Below are positions 36,175 through 46,105 of a DNA stretch of 64,000 nucleotides, one piece after another. Position 1 is the stretch's first letter. The number at the start of each line of letters is the position of its first letter. Below the pieces are notes generated by a model that worked only from the letters and a program-made list of their open reading frames with translations, was not told where the DNA came from and ran no database searches. This DNA is from JABDLO01 sp041749255 (lineage in GTDB: Bacteria; Bacteroidota; Bacteroidia; Chitinophagales; Saprospiraceae), in assembly GCA_041749255.1 (NCBI GenBank), contig JBGTBR010000028.1:62001-126000 (forward strand), given 5' to 3'. The position numbers were made by a program, and so were the translations under genes.

Positions 36175-36271
36175 AAGTTAAAGTAAACAAAAATTGTACA
36201 ACTTCAGAAATATATATGCGACTATCGAAGTTTACTTTCTATTCATTTTATGATAAGCCCCTAAACTTGTA

Positions 36272-37369
36272 ATGCATACGAATATTTCGTCTATTACCAT
36301 TCTGCTCTGTTTTTTTGTAATACTTCTCGGTTGTCAAAAGAATCAGGAAGAAATGCCTGACGATACCACAGATTTGGATGAGATCTATTTCCCATCAAAT
36401 GTGGGTGATGAATGGCAACATGTGGGTTTCGAAGACCTGGGCTGGAATATTGATGCAGAACAACCGCTTTTAGATTTATTGGAAGAAAAGAATACCAAAG
36501 CTTTTATCCTACTAAAAAACGGGCGCATTGTGATTGAAAAATATTTTGATGGTAATTCCATGCAAACCAATTTGCCCTGGTTTTCAGCCGGGAAAACATT
36601 AACGGCATTTACAGTAGGTTTGGCTCAGGAAAAGGGTTTTTTGAATATAAACAATAGCACTTCAGACTACCTCGGTGCGGAATGGACAAGTCTTAATCCA
36701 GTCATGGAAAATGCCATAAAAGTTAATAATCAACTGACCATGACTTCTGGTTTGGATTATGAGGTAAATGACCTTTTTTGTACAGATCCTGAATGTTTAC
36801 AATACAAGACTGATCCAGGTGCACAATGGTATTACCACAATGCTCCCTATACACTCCTTACTCAGGTAATTGATAATGCCGTCCCCATTGGTTTTACCCG
36901 ATTTTTTAACAGTGAATTAAAAGATCCAATAGGAATGCAGGGATTTTGGTTGAAAATAGGGTTTAACGAGATCTATTTCAGCTCGGCCAGAAGTAAGGCC
37001 AGATTTGGACTTCTCACATTAAATAAGGGAAAGTGGAAGGATGAAATCATAATGAGTGATACAAACTATTTTAGAGATATGATCACCACTTCACAGAGTC
37101 TGAATAAAGCATATGGATATTTATGGTGGTTAAATGGGAAGTCTGAGATAATAGTGCCTGCTTCTACGGTTGTATTTCAAACTGAACTAATCCCTTCAGC
37201 GCCAGATGACCTCATTGCAGGCCTTGGATTTAATGATCAGAAACTCTACGTTGTGCCGAGTGAAGGATTGGTAGTGGTCAGAATGGGAGATAGTGCTCAG
37301 GAAGTGTTACTGGGACCTTCCAGTTTTGATGAATTGCTGTGGCAAAAAATAGTCCAATTGTACAAATAG
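36272..37369 (+). CDS. Serine hydrolase lipoprotein (class C beta-lactamase-like)
   Basis: 365 residues. A lipoprotein signal ends at LLGC (Cys ~21). The penicillin-binding/class C fold has the SxxK motif in WFSAGKTLTAF (catalytic Ser and Lys), TMTSGLDYE, and a Tyr-x-Asn-type motif in YYHNAPYTLL; the third KTG-like motif is not clear. Members act as esterases, D-aminopeptidases or peptidoglycan hydrolases more often than as lactamases. It is divergent from the alpha/beta hydrolase gene and convergent with the second one, so it stands alone on this strand. Confidence 0.87.
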   Translation: MHTNISSITILLCFFVILLGCQKNQEEMPDDTTDLDEIYFPSNVGDEWQHVGFEDLGWNIDAEQPLLDLLEEKNTKAFILLKNGRIVIEKYFDGNSMQTNLPWFSAGKTLTAFTVGLAQEKGFLNINNSTSDYLGAEWTSLNPVMENAIKVNNQLTMTSGLDYEVNDLFCTDPECLQYKTDPGAQWYYHNAPYTLLTQVIDNAVPIGFTRFFNSELKDPIGMQGFWLKIGFNEIYFSSARSKARFGLLTLNKGKWKDEIIMSDTNYFRDMITTSQSLNKAYGYLWWLNGKSEIIVPASTVVFQTELIPSAPDDLIAGLGFNDQKLYVVPSEGLVVVRMGDSAQEVLLGPSSFDELLWQKIVQLYK

Positions 37370-37394
37370 AAGTATGAGAATAAAAACTCAAAAT

Positions 37395-38132
37395 CTAAAG
37401 CACTTCTCCCAGTTTTTCGTGATACATCCTGAAATGTCGTAGATTCCAATGTGTGCCTCCCGGTATGATTACGAATTCATCATCTTCATTGAGAAAATTT
37501 TTCAGCAACATTGCCGACTTTAAAGGGGTAATTATATCTCTGGTACCATGGAAAATGATGGTTTTACCTGAATAGGAGGCCAAAAAATCTCTGGTAGGAA
37601 AAGAATATTGGATCGGGATATATTTTAATAGTGGTTTAGCAATGGGCCAAATGATCCCGTGCAAGTGATCAAATGGAGTTTCCAAAATGAGTTTTGAAAG
37701 TTGGTATTTGCCTGCCAGATTAGAAGCAACAGCAGTTCCAAGAGAGCGTCCATATATATAAGGATCTATAAAGGAAAGGTTTTCCCGGGACCATTGCAAA
37801 ACAAGTTCAGCATCTTTATATAGTAATTTTTCTGTGGGAATTCCAGTGCTTTTTCCAAAACCTCTATAATCGATCATAAGCACATGGTATCCCAATGAAG
37901 TTAAATCTATGGCATATTTACCCCAACGCTTAAGATTTCCCGAATTTCCGTGAAAGTAAATAATGTGCCCTTTTTCGATTTTTTGGGCCGGAAAATACAG
38001 GGCATTTAACCATTCTCCATCAGAAGTAGGGATAAAATATTCCATATGAGGAAATTCAAATTCGAAGCGATAATCCTTATCGAGTTTAGTGCCTTGAAAA
38101 ATTACCTTCTGATGTATAAAATCGCTGAGCAT
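37395..38132 (-). CDS. Alpha/beta hydrolase (BEM46/ABHD13-like)
   Basis: 245 residues without a clear membrane anchor. The fold signatures HIIYFHGNSGNLKRWG (oxyanion His-Gly), MIDYRGFGKSTG, YGRSLGTAVASNL (nucleophile Ser), IIFHGTRDIITPL (acid) and GGTHWNLRHF (His) are all present. It is similar along its whole length to the membrane-anchored paralogue at 35320-36174. It lies 32 bases downstream of the M29 aminopeptidase gene, so it is the likely last gene of the hflX operon. Confidence 0.9.
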   Translation of the reverse strand: MLSDFIHQKVIFQGTKLDKDYRFEFEFPHMEYFIPTSDGEWLNALYFPAQKIEKGHIIYFHGNSGNLKRWGKYAIDLTSLGYHVLMIDYRGFGKSTGIPTEKLLYKDAELVLQWSRENLSFIDPYIYGRSLGTAVASNLAGKYQLSKLILETPFDHLHGIIWPIAKPLLKYIPIQYSFPTRDFLASYSGKTIIFHGTRDIITPLKSAMLLKNFLNEDDEFVIIPGGTHWNLRHFRMYHEKLGEVL

Positions 38133-38164
38133 CCAAATAGGGTTATTATAATGGCAAAATTTTA

Positions 38165-39298
38165 TTAATGATCTAATAGGCCATTAAGAAAATGTCCTTT
38201 CCGGTAAATGATTTCACCATCTACGATGATCTCACCGTCTTCCATCATATTGGCTATCATATCCCAATGAATGGGTGACTGGTTGGTTCCGCCAGTTTGG
38301 AGATATGATTGACCAATAGCCATATGGATTGTTCCCCCTATTTTTTCGTCGAATAGAATATTTTTTGTAGCAGATAAGATGTTGTAATTGGTACCAATAG
38401 CAACCTCGCCGAAATATCTGCTGCCTTCAATATCAAACACCCTGTCCAGGACATCTTTTCCTGTTTGGGCATCCCAATAAACGATCATTCCATCTTTAAC
38501 CTCAAGAGTGATACCCTGTACCTCTTTTCCCATAAATATAGATGGGTAATCAAAGTGAATAATTCCTTGTACAGAATTTTCTATCGGTCCGGTAAAAACT
38601 TCACCTGAAGGCATATTGGTTCGGCCATCAGAATTAATCCATTTCCTGCCTTTTACAGAAAAGGTAATATCGCTTTTAGCATTTTGATACGTTACCTTAT
38701 CTGCTTCATTGAGAAAATCTACCAACTTCTGTTGTTTTCTGCGAATTTGTCGCCATTCGCCAGCAGGATCATCAGCGTAGAGCATGCAGGCATTGTATAC
38801 AAAGTAGCTATATTCTTCCAGGCTCATTCCGGCTTCCTGAGCACAGGCATCTGTAGGGTACTGGCACAGAGTTCTTTTCAGATTACCATCTGCGGTTCTT
38901 TTAAAATAAAGATCATTGATGTTTTTAAAAGCCATGTGCCGGGCTTTCGATTTTATGGGATCCACGTTTTGATCTTCCCTCACATTAAAAGGAGCTCTAA
39001 TAGACAGATATGCATCAAAATCTTTAATAGCAGTTTCTTTCAAAATGGGAACACGTGAAATGACATCCTCAGTACCGTAGTCAATGAGAATGCGGTATTG
39101 TTCCCTGAATGAAAGGTCTATCTCCACATGTATGCCTTTGCCTACCGCATCTTTGTATATTTCCTGAATGAGAGGGATAGCAGGGATAGCAGACGTTATA
39201 TACAAACTTTCTCCTTCGCGAAGCTCAAGGCAATATTCTGTAAGCAGACGGGCATACTTATGCAATAAGAAAGATTGGGCTGAATCTAATTTTGTCAT
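38165..39298 (-). CDS. M29-family aminopeptidase
   Basis: 377 residues from the ATG at 39298, which overlaps the hflX stop (TAATG); the earlier in-frame TTG is not needed. The N-terminal half carries SLYITSAIPAIPLI-type strands; the metal-binding C-terminal half has SGEVFTGPIE, GGTIHMAIGQSY and SPIHWDMIANM, with the Glu, His and Asp ligands expected for the thermophilic metalloprotease (AmpS/AmpT/PepS) family. It removes N-terminal residues from peptides in the cytoplasm, using a di-metal centre. Confidence 0.9.
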   Translation of the reverse strand: MTKLDSAQSFLLHKYARLLTEYCLELREGESLYITSAIPAIPLIQEIYKDAVGKGIHVEIDLSFREQYRILIDYGTEDVISRVPILKETAIKDFDAYLSIRAPFNVREDQNVDPIKSKARHMAFKNINDLYFKRTADGNLKRTLCQYPTDACAQEAGMSLEEYSYFVYNACMLYADDPAGEWRQIRRKQQKLVDFLNEADKVTYQNAKSDITFSVKGRKWINSDGRTNMPSGEVFTGPIENSVQGIIHFDYPSIFMGKEVQGITLEVKDGMIVYWDAQTGKDVLDRVFDIEGSRYFGEVAIGTNYNILSATKNILFDEKIGGTIHMAIGQSYLQTGGTNQSPIHWDMIANMMEDGEIIVDGEIIYRKGHFLNGLLDH

Positions 39299-40512
39299 TA
39301 CCAATGTTTGATTTGGTAAGGATATCTCGTAGTGTATTGATCTTCAATCATCTGCTTCATTATTTCTCTTAAGGATTTTATATTTTCTTTCTCTTTGGCA
39401 GAAATAAAAATAGTGGAATGCTGAAACTCATTTTCAAGACTTTCTTTAAGTTCTTTTAAAATCTCCGATTTGTCTGCTTCGGGTAAATATAGGTCAAAAT
39501 ACCGATCTCGATATCTGTCTATTTTATTAAAAATGAGCAAGGTAGGCTTTTCATAAGCATGAAGTTCCTGTAGAGTCTGATTAACAGTTCTGATCTGATC
39601 CTCATATTGTGGGTGTGAGATGTCGACCACGTGGAGGAGAATATCGCTTTCTAATACTTCGTCGAGGGTAGATTTAAAACTTTCAATCAGGTGGTGAGGC
39701 AGTTTTCTAATAAAACCAACAGTGTCCGAAAGCAGGAATGGCATTTTCCCAAACACTACCTTTCTAACGGTAGTATCCAGTGTAGCAAACAGTTTATCTT
39801 CTGCAAACACATCAGACTTGCTCAGGAGGTTCATAAGGGTTGATTTTCCCACATTGGTATAGCCTACCAAGGCAACTCTTACCATCACATCTCTGTTTTT
39901 TCTTTGTGTTTGGGCCTGCTGGTCAATTTTCTCTAACTTCTTCTTAAGAAGGGAGATTTTATCTCTTACTATCCTTCTGTCGGTCTCAATCTCCTGTTCT
40001 CCGGGTCCTCTCATTCCTATACCTCCCCTTTGTCGTTCAAGGTGTGTCCAAAGGCCCCGGAGGCGGGGGAGAAGATATTGCATTTGTGCTAATTCTACCT
40101 GCGTTTTGGCTTGAGCTGTTTGTGCTCTTCCTGCAAAAATATCGAGAATTAAAGTACTCCTGTCGACAATTTTAACTTTGAGGGTTTCTTCAAGGAAAGA
40201 AGTTTGTTTACCGGTAAGATCATCATCAAAAATGGCCAGAGAGATGTCTTCATTTTCTTCAATATATAACCTTATTTCTTCCAGTTTCCCGCTTCCTACA
40301 AACGATTTAACATTGGGATGTTTGAGTTTTTGTACATACCTTTTTACTGAAACTGCTCCTGCCGTTAAAGCCAGAAACTCAAGTTCATCTAGATATTCTG
40401 CCGCCTGCTCCTCTTTTTGACCGTCTAGAATCAGTCCTACCAGTATAGCAGATTCATCCTCTTTTTTAACTCCCTTTGTTTTTTCTTTACCTATTTGCCA
40501 GTTATTACTCAT
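39298..40512 (-). CDS. hflX: GTPase HflX (ribosome-associated)
   Basis: 404 residues. The N-terminal HflX domain (GQKEEQAAEYLDELEFLALTAGA, NPN-like KSFVGSGKLEEI) leads through a coiled-coil with RGGIGMRGPGEQEIETDRR to the G domain: ALVGYTNVGKSTLMNLL (G1), LFATLDTT (G2), LSDTVGFI (G3) and FNKIDRY (G4). HflX splits stalled or hibernating 70S ribosomes. It is translationally coupled to the aminopeptidase downstream. Confidence 0.96.
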   Translation of the reverse strand: MSNNWQIGKEKTKGVKKEDESAILVGLILDGQKEEQAAEYLDELEFLALTAGAVSVKRYVQKLKHPNVKSFVGSGKLEEIRLYIEENEDISLAIFDDDLTGKQTSFLEETLKVKIVDRSTLILDIFAGRAQTAQAKTQVELAQMQYLLPRLRGLWTHLERQRGGIGMRGPGEQEIETDRRIVRDKISLLKKKLEKIDQQAQTQRKNRDVMVRVALVGYTNVGKSTLMNLLSKSDVFAEDKLFATLDTTVRKVVFGKMPFLLSDTVGFIRKLPHHLIESFKSTLDEVLESDILLHVVDISHPQYEDQIRTVNQTLQELHAYEKPTLLIFNKIDRYRDRYFDLYLPEADKSEILKELKESLENEFQHSTIFISAKEKENIKSLREIMKQMIEDQYTTRYPYQIKHW

Positions 40513-40562
40513 ATATTTTATTGACTATTCTTTAATATTGCTACAATGTAAGTCGCTGAAAA

Positions 40563-41741
40563 TTAGATACCTTTTTTAAGCCATGATTCAGGATCGACTT
40601 TACTTTTGTTTTTCCAGACTTCAAAATGTAGTACGGAGTTATCCGCAGAAAGTTTACCTAATACGGTGCCGGCCTTTACATCCTGATTGTTCTTGACTTT
40701 CACCTCAGCCAACTTAGAATACACAGTATAAAAATTTCCATGTTGCAATATGACCATATTGTCATACCCAGGAATGGATGTTATTCCTATAACTTTACCA
40801 TTGTGTATTGATTTAATTTGTGCTCCTGGTTTACTGACGATATCAATTCCATTATTATTGATCTTTAATCCTTTAATAGATGGATGTGGTTGAACTCCAA
40901 ACTTATTGCTTACATAACCAGACTCAACCGGCCATAGGAATTTACCCCGGTTTTCTTCAAATGATTCTGAAAGAACGACGGTTACCTCTTCCGATTTAAC
41001 GGTTTTTTCCCGGTCTCTTCGCGCAAGTTCAGCAATAATGGCATCTTCTATTGCCTTATTGAGTTTTTCCCTTTCATTTTGTGCTATCTCAAGGTCTTTC
41101 CGGAGCCTGGACTCATCACGGGAAAGTTCTTTTAAATACTGATTTTCCTTTTCGCGTTCCGCTTGAAGTAGTTTAAATTGTTCTGATGATGATGACAACA
41201 AATCATTTTGAAGATTTTTATTTTCTTCTATTTCTTTGATCCTTTCAGAAATATCATCACTAAGTGTATTGATTTCTTTAGATTTTTCTAAAGTATAATT
41301 TTCATATTGTTTAGCGTATCTCCAACGTAAAAAAGCATCGTTGATATTTTTGGCTGATAATAAATACAACCATGTATTGCTACTCAGTCTTTTTACGTAT
41401 TGGTAGCGAAGTAATTGCTGATATTGACTTTTTATAGCATTTACCTCTGCATTCAAATGACTCAGGGTTTCATTATTTTTTTGAATGTCTTCGTTGGCTT
41501 GCTTTATGGATTTTTTGATGTTTTGAATAAGTTCTTCGCGTTTGGCCATTTTATCCTGAAGAGCCTTTAGCTCATTGATCTTAGCTGACCTGGAACGAGT
41601 AGCCTGATCGAGACTTTTTTGTGTAAGCTCAATCTCATTGATGATTCTGTTGCGTTCACTTTCCAGCTTCTCCCTTGATTGGGCATACATTTGTAAGCAT
41701 CCAAAGGTAAAAAATGTTATGACACTAATAGATTTCCACAT
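40563..41741 (-). CDS. EnvC-like murein hydrolase activator (degenerate LytM domain)
   Basis: 392 residues from the ATG at 41741, chosen because it gives a proper signal peptide (MWKSISVITFFTFGCLQMYAQ). Residues ~25-250 are a long coiled-coil. The C-terminal ~115 residues are a LytM/M23 domain, but the metal ligands are altered: the HxGxD-type motif reads NNNGIDI, the HAH motif reads YSKL, and only HFEVW remains. Loss of zinc ligands is the hallmark of EnvC/NlpD-type activators that switch on amidases during cell division. The start overlaps the DUF4292 gene by 17 bases. Confidence 0.9.
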   Translation of the reverse strand: MWKSISVITFFTFGCLQMYAQSREKLESERNRIINEIELTQKSLDQATRSRSAKINELKALQDKMAKREELIQNIKKSIKQANEDIQKNNETLSHLNAEVNAIKSQYQQLLRYQYVKRLSSNTWLYLLSAKNINDAFLRWRYAKQYENYTLEKSKEINTLSDDISERIKEIEENKNLQNDLLSSSSEQFKLLQAEREKENQYLKELSRDESRLRKDLEIAQNEREKLNKAIEDAIIAELARRDREKTVKSEEVTVVLSESFEENRGKFLWPVESGYVSNKFGVQPHPSIKGLKINNNGIDIVSKPGAQIKSIHNGKVIGITSIPGYDNMVILQHGNFYTVYSKLAEVKVKNNQDVKAGTVLGKLSADNSVLHFEVWKNKSKVDPESWLKKGI

Positions 41742-42588
41742 ATTGGGGTGGGATGTTAAAAATGGTCCTTTCCGGTTTTTCAAATTCAATAGATTGAAAA
41801 TCAAACTTAAAATACGCTCTTTTTGAGTTGTTTAAAGGAAAAATATATTCACGAAGATACGGAATTTTACCCTTCCCTTCTAATTTTTTATAATCTCCGT
41901 ATCTAATATGAACCTCTCTTTTTTGGACATCGGTATAAATGACTTCTTCTAGCAATAAATCAAAAGCATTGATTTTGTATGCTACCAATAGATCACCGCT
42001 TTTACCCTTCAACCTGTAATGATGGGGTTTCTCAAAACCCACCTGTATACTATTTGTATCCGGAATAATGGCATTAGACAGTATCATTTTTTGCATGTCG
42101 TCAAAAGAAATGTCAATCTGCAATTGGTCCTCAATATTTTCAATACTTCCTTTTTCAAATTTTTTATCAAGCCGGTATATGATAAACAAAGAATCAGGAG
42201 TCAGAAGCATACGAGTCGCTTCAACACTGTATTTCTTGAAAACCATCCATATGATACTGTCTTTTTTAACGCGTAGATATACGGTTCCACCGACATTTTC
42301 TTCAGGGCTTTCAATCTTTACTTTTGCCCGGGTAACAAACCAATCGAAATCCAAATTTCTTTCTTCCAGTGAATTGACTAATTCTTTAGTTGTACGAAGG
42401 GGTGGTTCTCCTTTATATATCAATGATTTTTTGCTACCGCATGACAATATTGTGCATATCAATAACAATAAAAACACGCCTTTTAATAAAGTAAATGTTC
42501 TTTTGATTCCACTAAACCGTAACCCTGTTACATTAAACAACATTTTACGGTTTTGCTCCGGATTTCCTGAGCTTTTATGCCTCATCAT
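41725..42588 (-). CDS. DUF4292 lipoprotein
   Basis: 287 residues. The hydrophobic stretch LLKGVFLLLLICTILSC ends in a lipobox Cys (~50). The start is the ATGATG right after the TPR gene's stop; the ATG of MLFNVT would shorten the N-region and is also possible. The rest is beta-rich with features of DUF4292, a LolA/LolB-like outer-membrane lipoprotein family of Bacteroidota (VTRAKVKIESPEENVGGTVYLRVKKDSIIW). It regularly neighbours EnvC-like proteins, as here. Confidence 0.85.
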   Translation of the reverse strand: MMRHKSSGNPEQNRKMLFNVTGLRFSGIKRTFTLLKGVFLLLLICTILSCGSKKSLIYKGEPPLRTTKELVNSLEERNLDFDWFVTRAKVKIESPEENVGGTVYLRVKKDSIIWMVFKKYSVEATRMLLTPDSLFIIYRLDKKFEKGSIENIEDQLQIDISFDDMQKMILSNAIIPDTNSIQVGFEKPHHYRLKGKSGDLLVAYKINAFDLLLEEVIYTDVQKREVHIRYGDYKKLEGKGKIPYLREYIFPLNNSKRAYFKFDFQSIEFEKPERTIFNIPPQYVEIY

Positions 42589-42589
42589 G

Positions 42590-44071
42590 TTATTGATTGA
42601 GTTTTTTCAGAAGTGAGGCACCTTTGGCTCCTAACTTTACGGCCTTTTGCCAGTACAGGAAAGCTTTATCTATATCGCCATTGGCTTCAAATATATCTCC
42701 TCTCACTTCAAGCGCTTTTACACTTTGCCCCTTGCTTACATCAAGAGCATGATCAATGTGGATTTCAGCATTTTTCATGTCTCTAACTGATAAAAACGAT
42801 TTGGCTAATTCGGTATGTATATGAGTTCTTTTCACCTCATCACCTGCTGCTACCATTAAGCCTTCTTTTAAAATATCTATTGCATCAGTATATTGTCCGG
42901 AAGCATTTAAAGCTATACCGGAGTAAAGATAATTTTCAGCCTGATTGGGAAAGTAATCCAAAGCACTCATGGAGTACTTTTTCAGTTTGTTGTAATCTTC
43001 TTCTTGAGCGAGAAGCATTAATAACTGAAGCCAAACCTCATAAATCTTTTTCTCTTTATCCAGGGTTTTAATATAAGCGTTTATAGCTTCTGCATTTTGT
43101 CCATTAAGGTAAAGGGCATCTGCATAAATTGCCATAGTCTTAGGATGGTCGGGATGGGTAAGACTGAGTTTTTCGGTAACTTCTACCAGGGATGCAGCAA
43201 GCATGTCATCATGGCCAGCTGCCAATTTTTCTATATATGGAATAAGTTCTAGTACCTTGGCATCAGGATCAATGTCTTTTCTTGCTATAAGTGGTAGGAG
43301 AGACCTCAGGTAATGGTTTTCATCCGTTTTTTCTGTATGCAAAGAAAGCATAGCTGTATTGGCTCTCACATCATTCGGATCCAATTCCAGAATTTTTTTA
43401 TACCATTCAACTGCTTTATGGTTCTGTCCTTTTTGGGTAAGAAATGTTGCTAGATTGTTCATATAGCGAATGTCACCAGGATAAGTTTCTACCAGTTTTA
43501 TCAACTCTTTTTCCGCTTCTGGAAGTTTACCATTTTTCTGATAAAGGTTAAATTTGAGTTTGACAATGGGCTCATGAATAAAATGTTCACTTTCCCAAAG
43601 ATCCATTTCAGCAATGGCCTCCTCTTCTTTCCCAGCTCTTATGAGGCATTTGGCCAGATTTTCAATGTGAGACAGGTCAGATGGATCGAGCTTTACCAAT
43701 GCCTTAAACCCTTCAGATGCCTCATCAAATTTTTCTCGTTCGAGCATCAAAGTGCTGTAATGCATCATAATCCAGACATTGTCAGAGCCGTTCCTGGAAG
43801 CTGCATGGGCATACAATTCGGCACTTTCAAAATCTTTATTGGCCATGTGGGCACGAGATAGTTCAAATGCTATGGTGGCATTGTTTCTATCATTGCGATA
43901 CAATTCCATCAACTTTTCAATTGCCACATCATAGCGCCCGGTATACATTTGAATCTGGGCTTCCAAAAACTGGTCTTTTTCTTCAATATTTTCTTTCGTC
44001 ACCCTCTCCTCCTGACTGAGTAAGTATAAGGGTATAAAGAGAATCAGAGCAAATGGTATGTACTTTTTCAT
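42590..44071 (-). CDS. Secreted tetratricopeptide-repeat protein
   Basis: 493 residues. A signal peptide (MKKYIPFALILFIPLYLLSQ) precedes about a dozen TPR-type helix pairs, e.g. AVEWYKKILELDPNDVRA and AFLYWQKAVKLGAKG near the C-terminus. It is a periplasmic protein-interaction scaffold, first in the TPR-DUF4292-EnvC-hflX-aminopeptidase-hydrolase block, with 1-base spacing to DUF4292. The partner is unknown; an envelope assembly role is inferred from neighbours. Confidence 0.9.
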   Translation of the reverse strand: MKKYIPFALILFIPLYLLSQEERVTKENIEEKDQFLEAQIQMYTGRYDVAIEKLMELYRNDRNNATIAFELSRAHMANKDFESAELYAHAASRNGSDNVWIMMHYSTLMLEREKFDEASEGFKALVKLDPSDLSHIENLAKCLIRAGKEEEAIAEMDLWESEHFIHEPIVKLKFNLYQKNGKLPEAEKELIKLVETYPGDIRYMNNLATFLTQKGQNHKAVEWYKKILELDPNDVRANTAMLSLHTEKTDENHYLRSLLPLIARKDIDPDAKVLELIPYIEKLAAGHDDMLAASLVEVTEKLSLTHPDHPKTMAIYADALYLNGQNAEAINAYIKTLDKEKKIYEVWLQLLMLLAQEEDYNKLKKYSMSALDYFPNQAENYLYSGIALNASGQYTDAIDILKEGLMVAAGDEVKRTHIHTELAKSFLSVRDMKNAEIHIDHALDVSKGQSVKALEVRGDIFEANGDIDKAFLYWQKAVKLGAKGASLLKKLNQ

Positions 44072-44326
44072 TTTTATCTTTAATCCGTTTAGCGATGAGG
44101 CTTGTAGTTAATTTATTGACTTTTTACCCTACGCATTGCCTATATGTTTCTGAAAATCTTTTTATTTGACTGCCGATAAGTCAATGAGCAGGCAATGGGT
44201 ATTTAAAATATCGTTCACATTGTTCTACTAATGAAAGACATGGACAACCTTTATATTGTTTTGATAAAATGCGTCTTCAGAATAAACGCAATACTACCAA
44301 CCTAAAGGATTCCAATCGTTAAACGT

Positions 44327-45769
44327 TTACTCAACGATGGTTATTTTCATCATATTGGTGCGATATCTTTTATGCAGAGGCATACTTCCGGTATTTATAA
44401 CCACATCACCCACTTTCACTTTTGATTTTTGCTTTAAAATTTCGCAAACATCGGTAACAGTTTCATCCGTAGTTGTAAATCGATCGTACAGGTAACATCT
44501 TACTCCCCAAACCAGATTTAAAGTGGCCAACATATGGAGCCTGTCTGAAAATATATAGATATTACACTTCGGCCGGAAACTGCTCATTTTGAAAGCAGTA
44601 TATCCTGATACAGTATGGCCAATAAGAGCTTTGGCATTAATATCATCGGAAATAGCAGCCGCTTTCAAACAGATGACATCAGAGAAAAATGTATGCGAAA
44701 TTTTGTTGGGTTTAGGTCTTTTTCCCTGTAGTTCGTAGTGGTTTTCAGCTTCTACTATGATCTTATTCATGGCCTTCACCACCAGGTCGGGGTGTTTTCC
44801 TACCGAAGTTTCACCGCTGAGCATGACAGCATCTGTTCCGTCAAGAACTGCATTGGCCACATCGGTAACTTCAGCCCGGGAGGGACTTGGGTTTGTGATC
44901 ATACTTTCCATCATTTGCGTAGCCACAATGACAGGTTTGGCTTTTTGAATACAATTATTGATAATTTGCTTTTGCAATGCGGGAAGTTTTTCCATAGGAA
45001 CCTCCACACCCAGGTCTCCACGGGCTACCATTATTGCATCGGAAACTTTTATAATTTCTTTAATGTTTTTGAGGGCTTCCGGTTTTTCTATTTTTGAAAT
45101 GACCCTGGCCGGATGTTCGGCTTTTGCTAGTCTTCTTTTTAAATCCATCACATCGGCTGCTTTTCTTACAAATGAAAGAGCGATCCAATGGACAGGCTGA
45201 GTTACCATAAATGCCAGATCTATAAGGTCTTTTTCTGTAAGAGAAGGAAGGGAAATGGCAGTATCTGGCATATTTACCCCTTTGTTGGACGAAAGTATCC
45301 CTCCGTACAGAACTTTGAGCTTCACATTGGAAGTCTTATCACTTTCTATTACCTCTAATACAATCTTACCATCATCGACCAAAATTTTTTCACCCACTTT
45401 TACATCCTGAGCAAATTGTTCATAACTCATGAAGATACCATCTTTGGTACCTACTTTTTCTTCATTTGTAAAAGTGATGATGTCACCATCATCCAGCTGT
45501 AACGCATTATTTTCTATCTTCCCTATTCTTAATTTAGGACCTTGCAAATCGGCCAGAATGCCTACATGGGTTTGATGTTTTTCATTGATTTGGTTAATGC
45601 GTTTAATTACTTCTGCATGCTGTTCGTGTGTGCCATGACTAAAATTTAATCTAAAAATGTCAACACCGGCCTTTACCAGTTTTAACAGATTATCATAGCT
45701 TTCAGAAGCTGGACCTATAGTCGCAACTATTTTTGTTTTCTGATGATCCTTTATGATATTTTCTTCCAA
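44327..45769 (-). CDS. pyk: Pyruvate kinase
   Basis: 480 residues. The start is a TTG (45769); no ATG exists upstream in frame before a stop, and the conserved KTKIVATIGPAS begins at residue ~11. Signatures include FRLNFSHGTHEQH, the metal/PEP site MVARGDLGVEVP and VIVATQMMESM, and DAVMLSGETSVG. The C-terminal allosteric domain is complete. It makes pyruvate and ATP from PEP and ADP. It is a single-gene unit. Confidence 0.96.
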   Translation of the reverse strand: MEENIIKDHQKTKIVATIGPASESYDNLLKLVKAGVDIFRLNFSHGTHEQHAEVIKRINQINEKHQTHVGILADLQGPKLRIGKIENNALQLDDGDIITFTNEEKVGTKDGIFMSYEQFAQDVKVGEKILVDDGKIVLEVIESDKTSNVKLKVLYGGILSSNKGVNMPDTAISLPSLTEKDLIDLAFMVTQPVHWIALSFVRKAADVMDLKRRLAKAEHPARVISKIEKPEALKNIKEIIKVSDAIMVARGDLGVEVPMEKLPALQKQIINNCIQKAKPVIVATQMMESMITNPSPSRAEVTDVANAVLDGTDAVMLSGETSVGKHPDLVVKAMNKIIVEAENHYELQGKRPKPNKISHTFFSDVICLKAAAISDDINAKALIGHTVSGYTAFKMSSFRPKCNIYIFSDRLHMLATLNLVWGVRCYLYDRFTTTDETVTDVCEILKQKSKVKVGDVVINTGSMPLHKRYRTNMMKITIVE

Positions 45770-46105
45770 GTTTTGTTTTTATTACTTAGTGTCAAAATTA
45801 CAATTATAAACTGCATTTTTTACCAAACGCATAAATAAAAACATCTCATTTGCCCATCACATGTGGAATGTAAACAAAGGATATTTAAGTACAAAGGTAA
45901 ATGTTAAACCAAAAGTTTTGCTTTATTATATTGAAATTTGTAAGCAATTTATACTCAATAAGATCATAACTTTTTGTCATATATGTTTTTATATCAACTG
46001 ATTACGTTAATTTAACGGATAAATAACACTTAAAAAAATAAAGAAAAAGTTGGTAATGAGGACTTTAATAGTTTACTTTGCACTCTCATTTTAAAAGCAT
46101 TAATT
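45770..46105. other. Divergent promoter region of pyk and acpP
   Basis: No gene is seen in these 336 bases. The acpP promoter elements are at 46050-46080; no clear pyk promoter is recognised. Confidence 0.5.
46050..46080 (+). promoter_or_regulatory. Putative acpP promoter
   Basis: TTG (46050-46052), a 21-base spacer and TACTTTG (46074-46080), close to TAnnTTTG with one base fewer, lie 25 bases before the ATG. Confidence 0.4.

Noticed and set aside
44136..44225. Inverted repeat after pyk/TPR region (TTGCCT/AGGCAA) as a riboswitch
   Set aside because: Long unpaired loop, weak inner stem, and no resemblance to a known riboswitch core.
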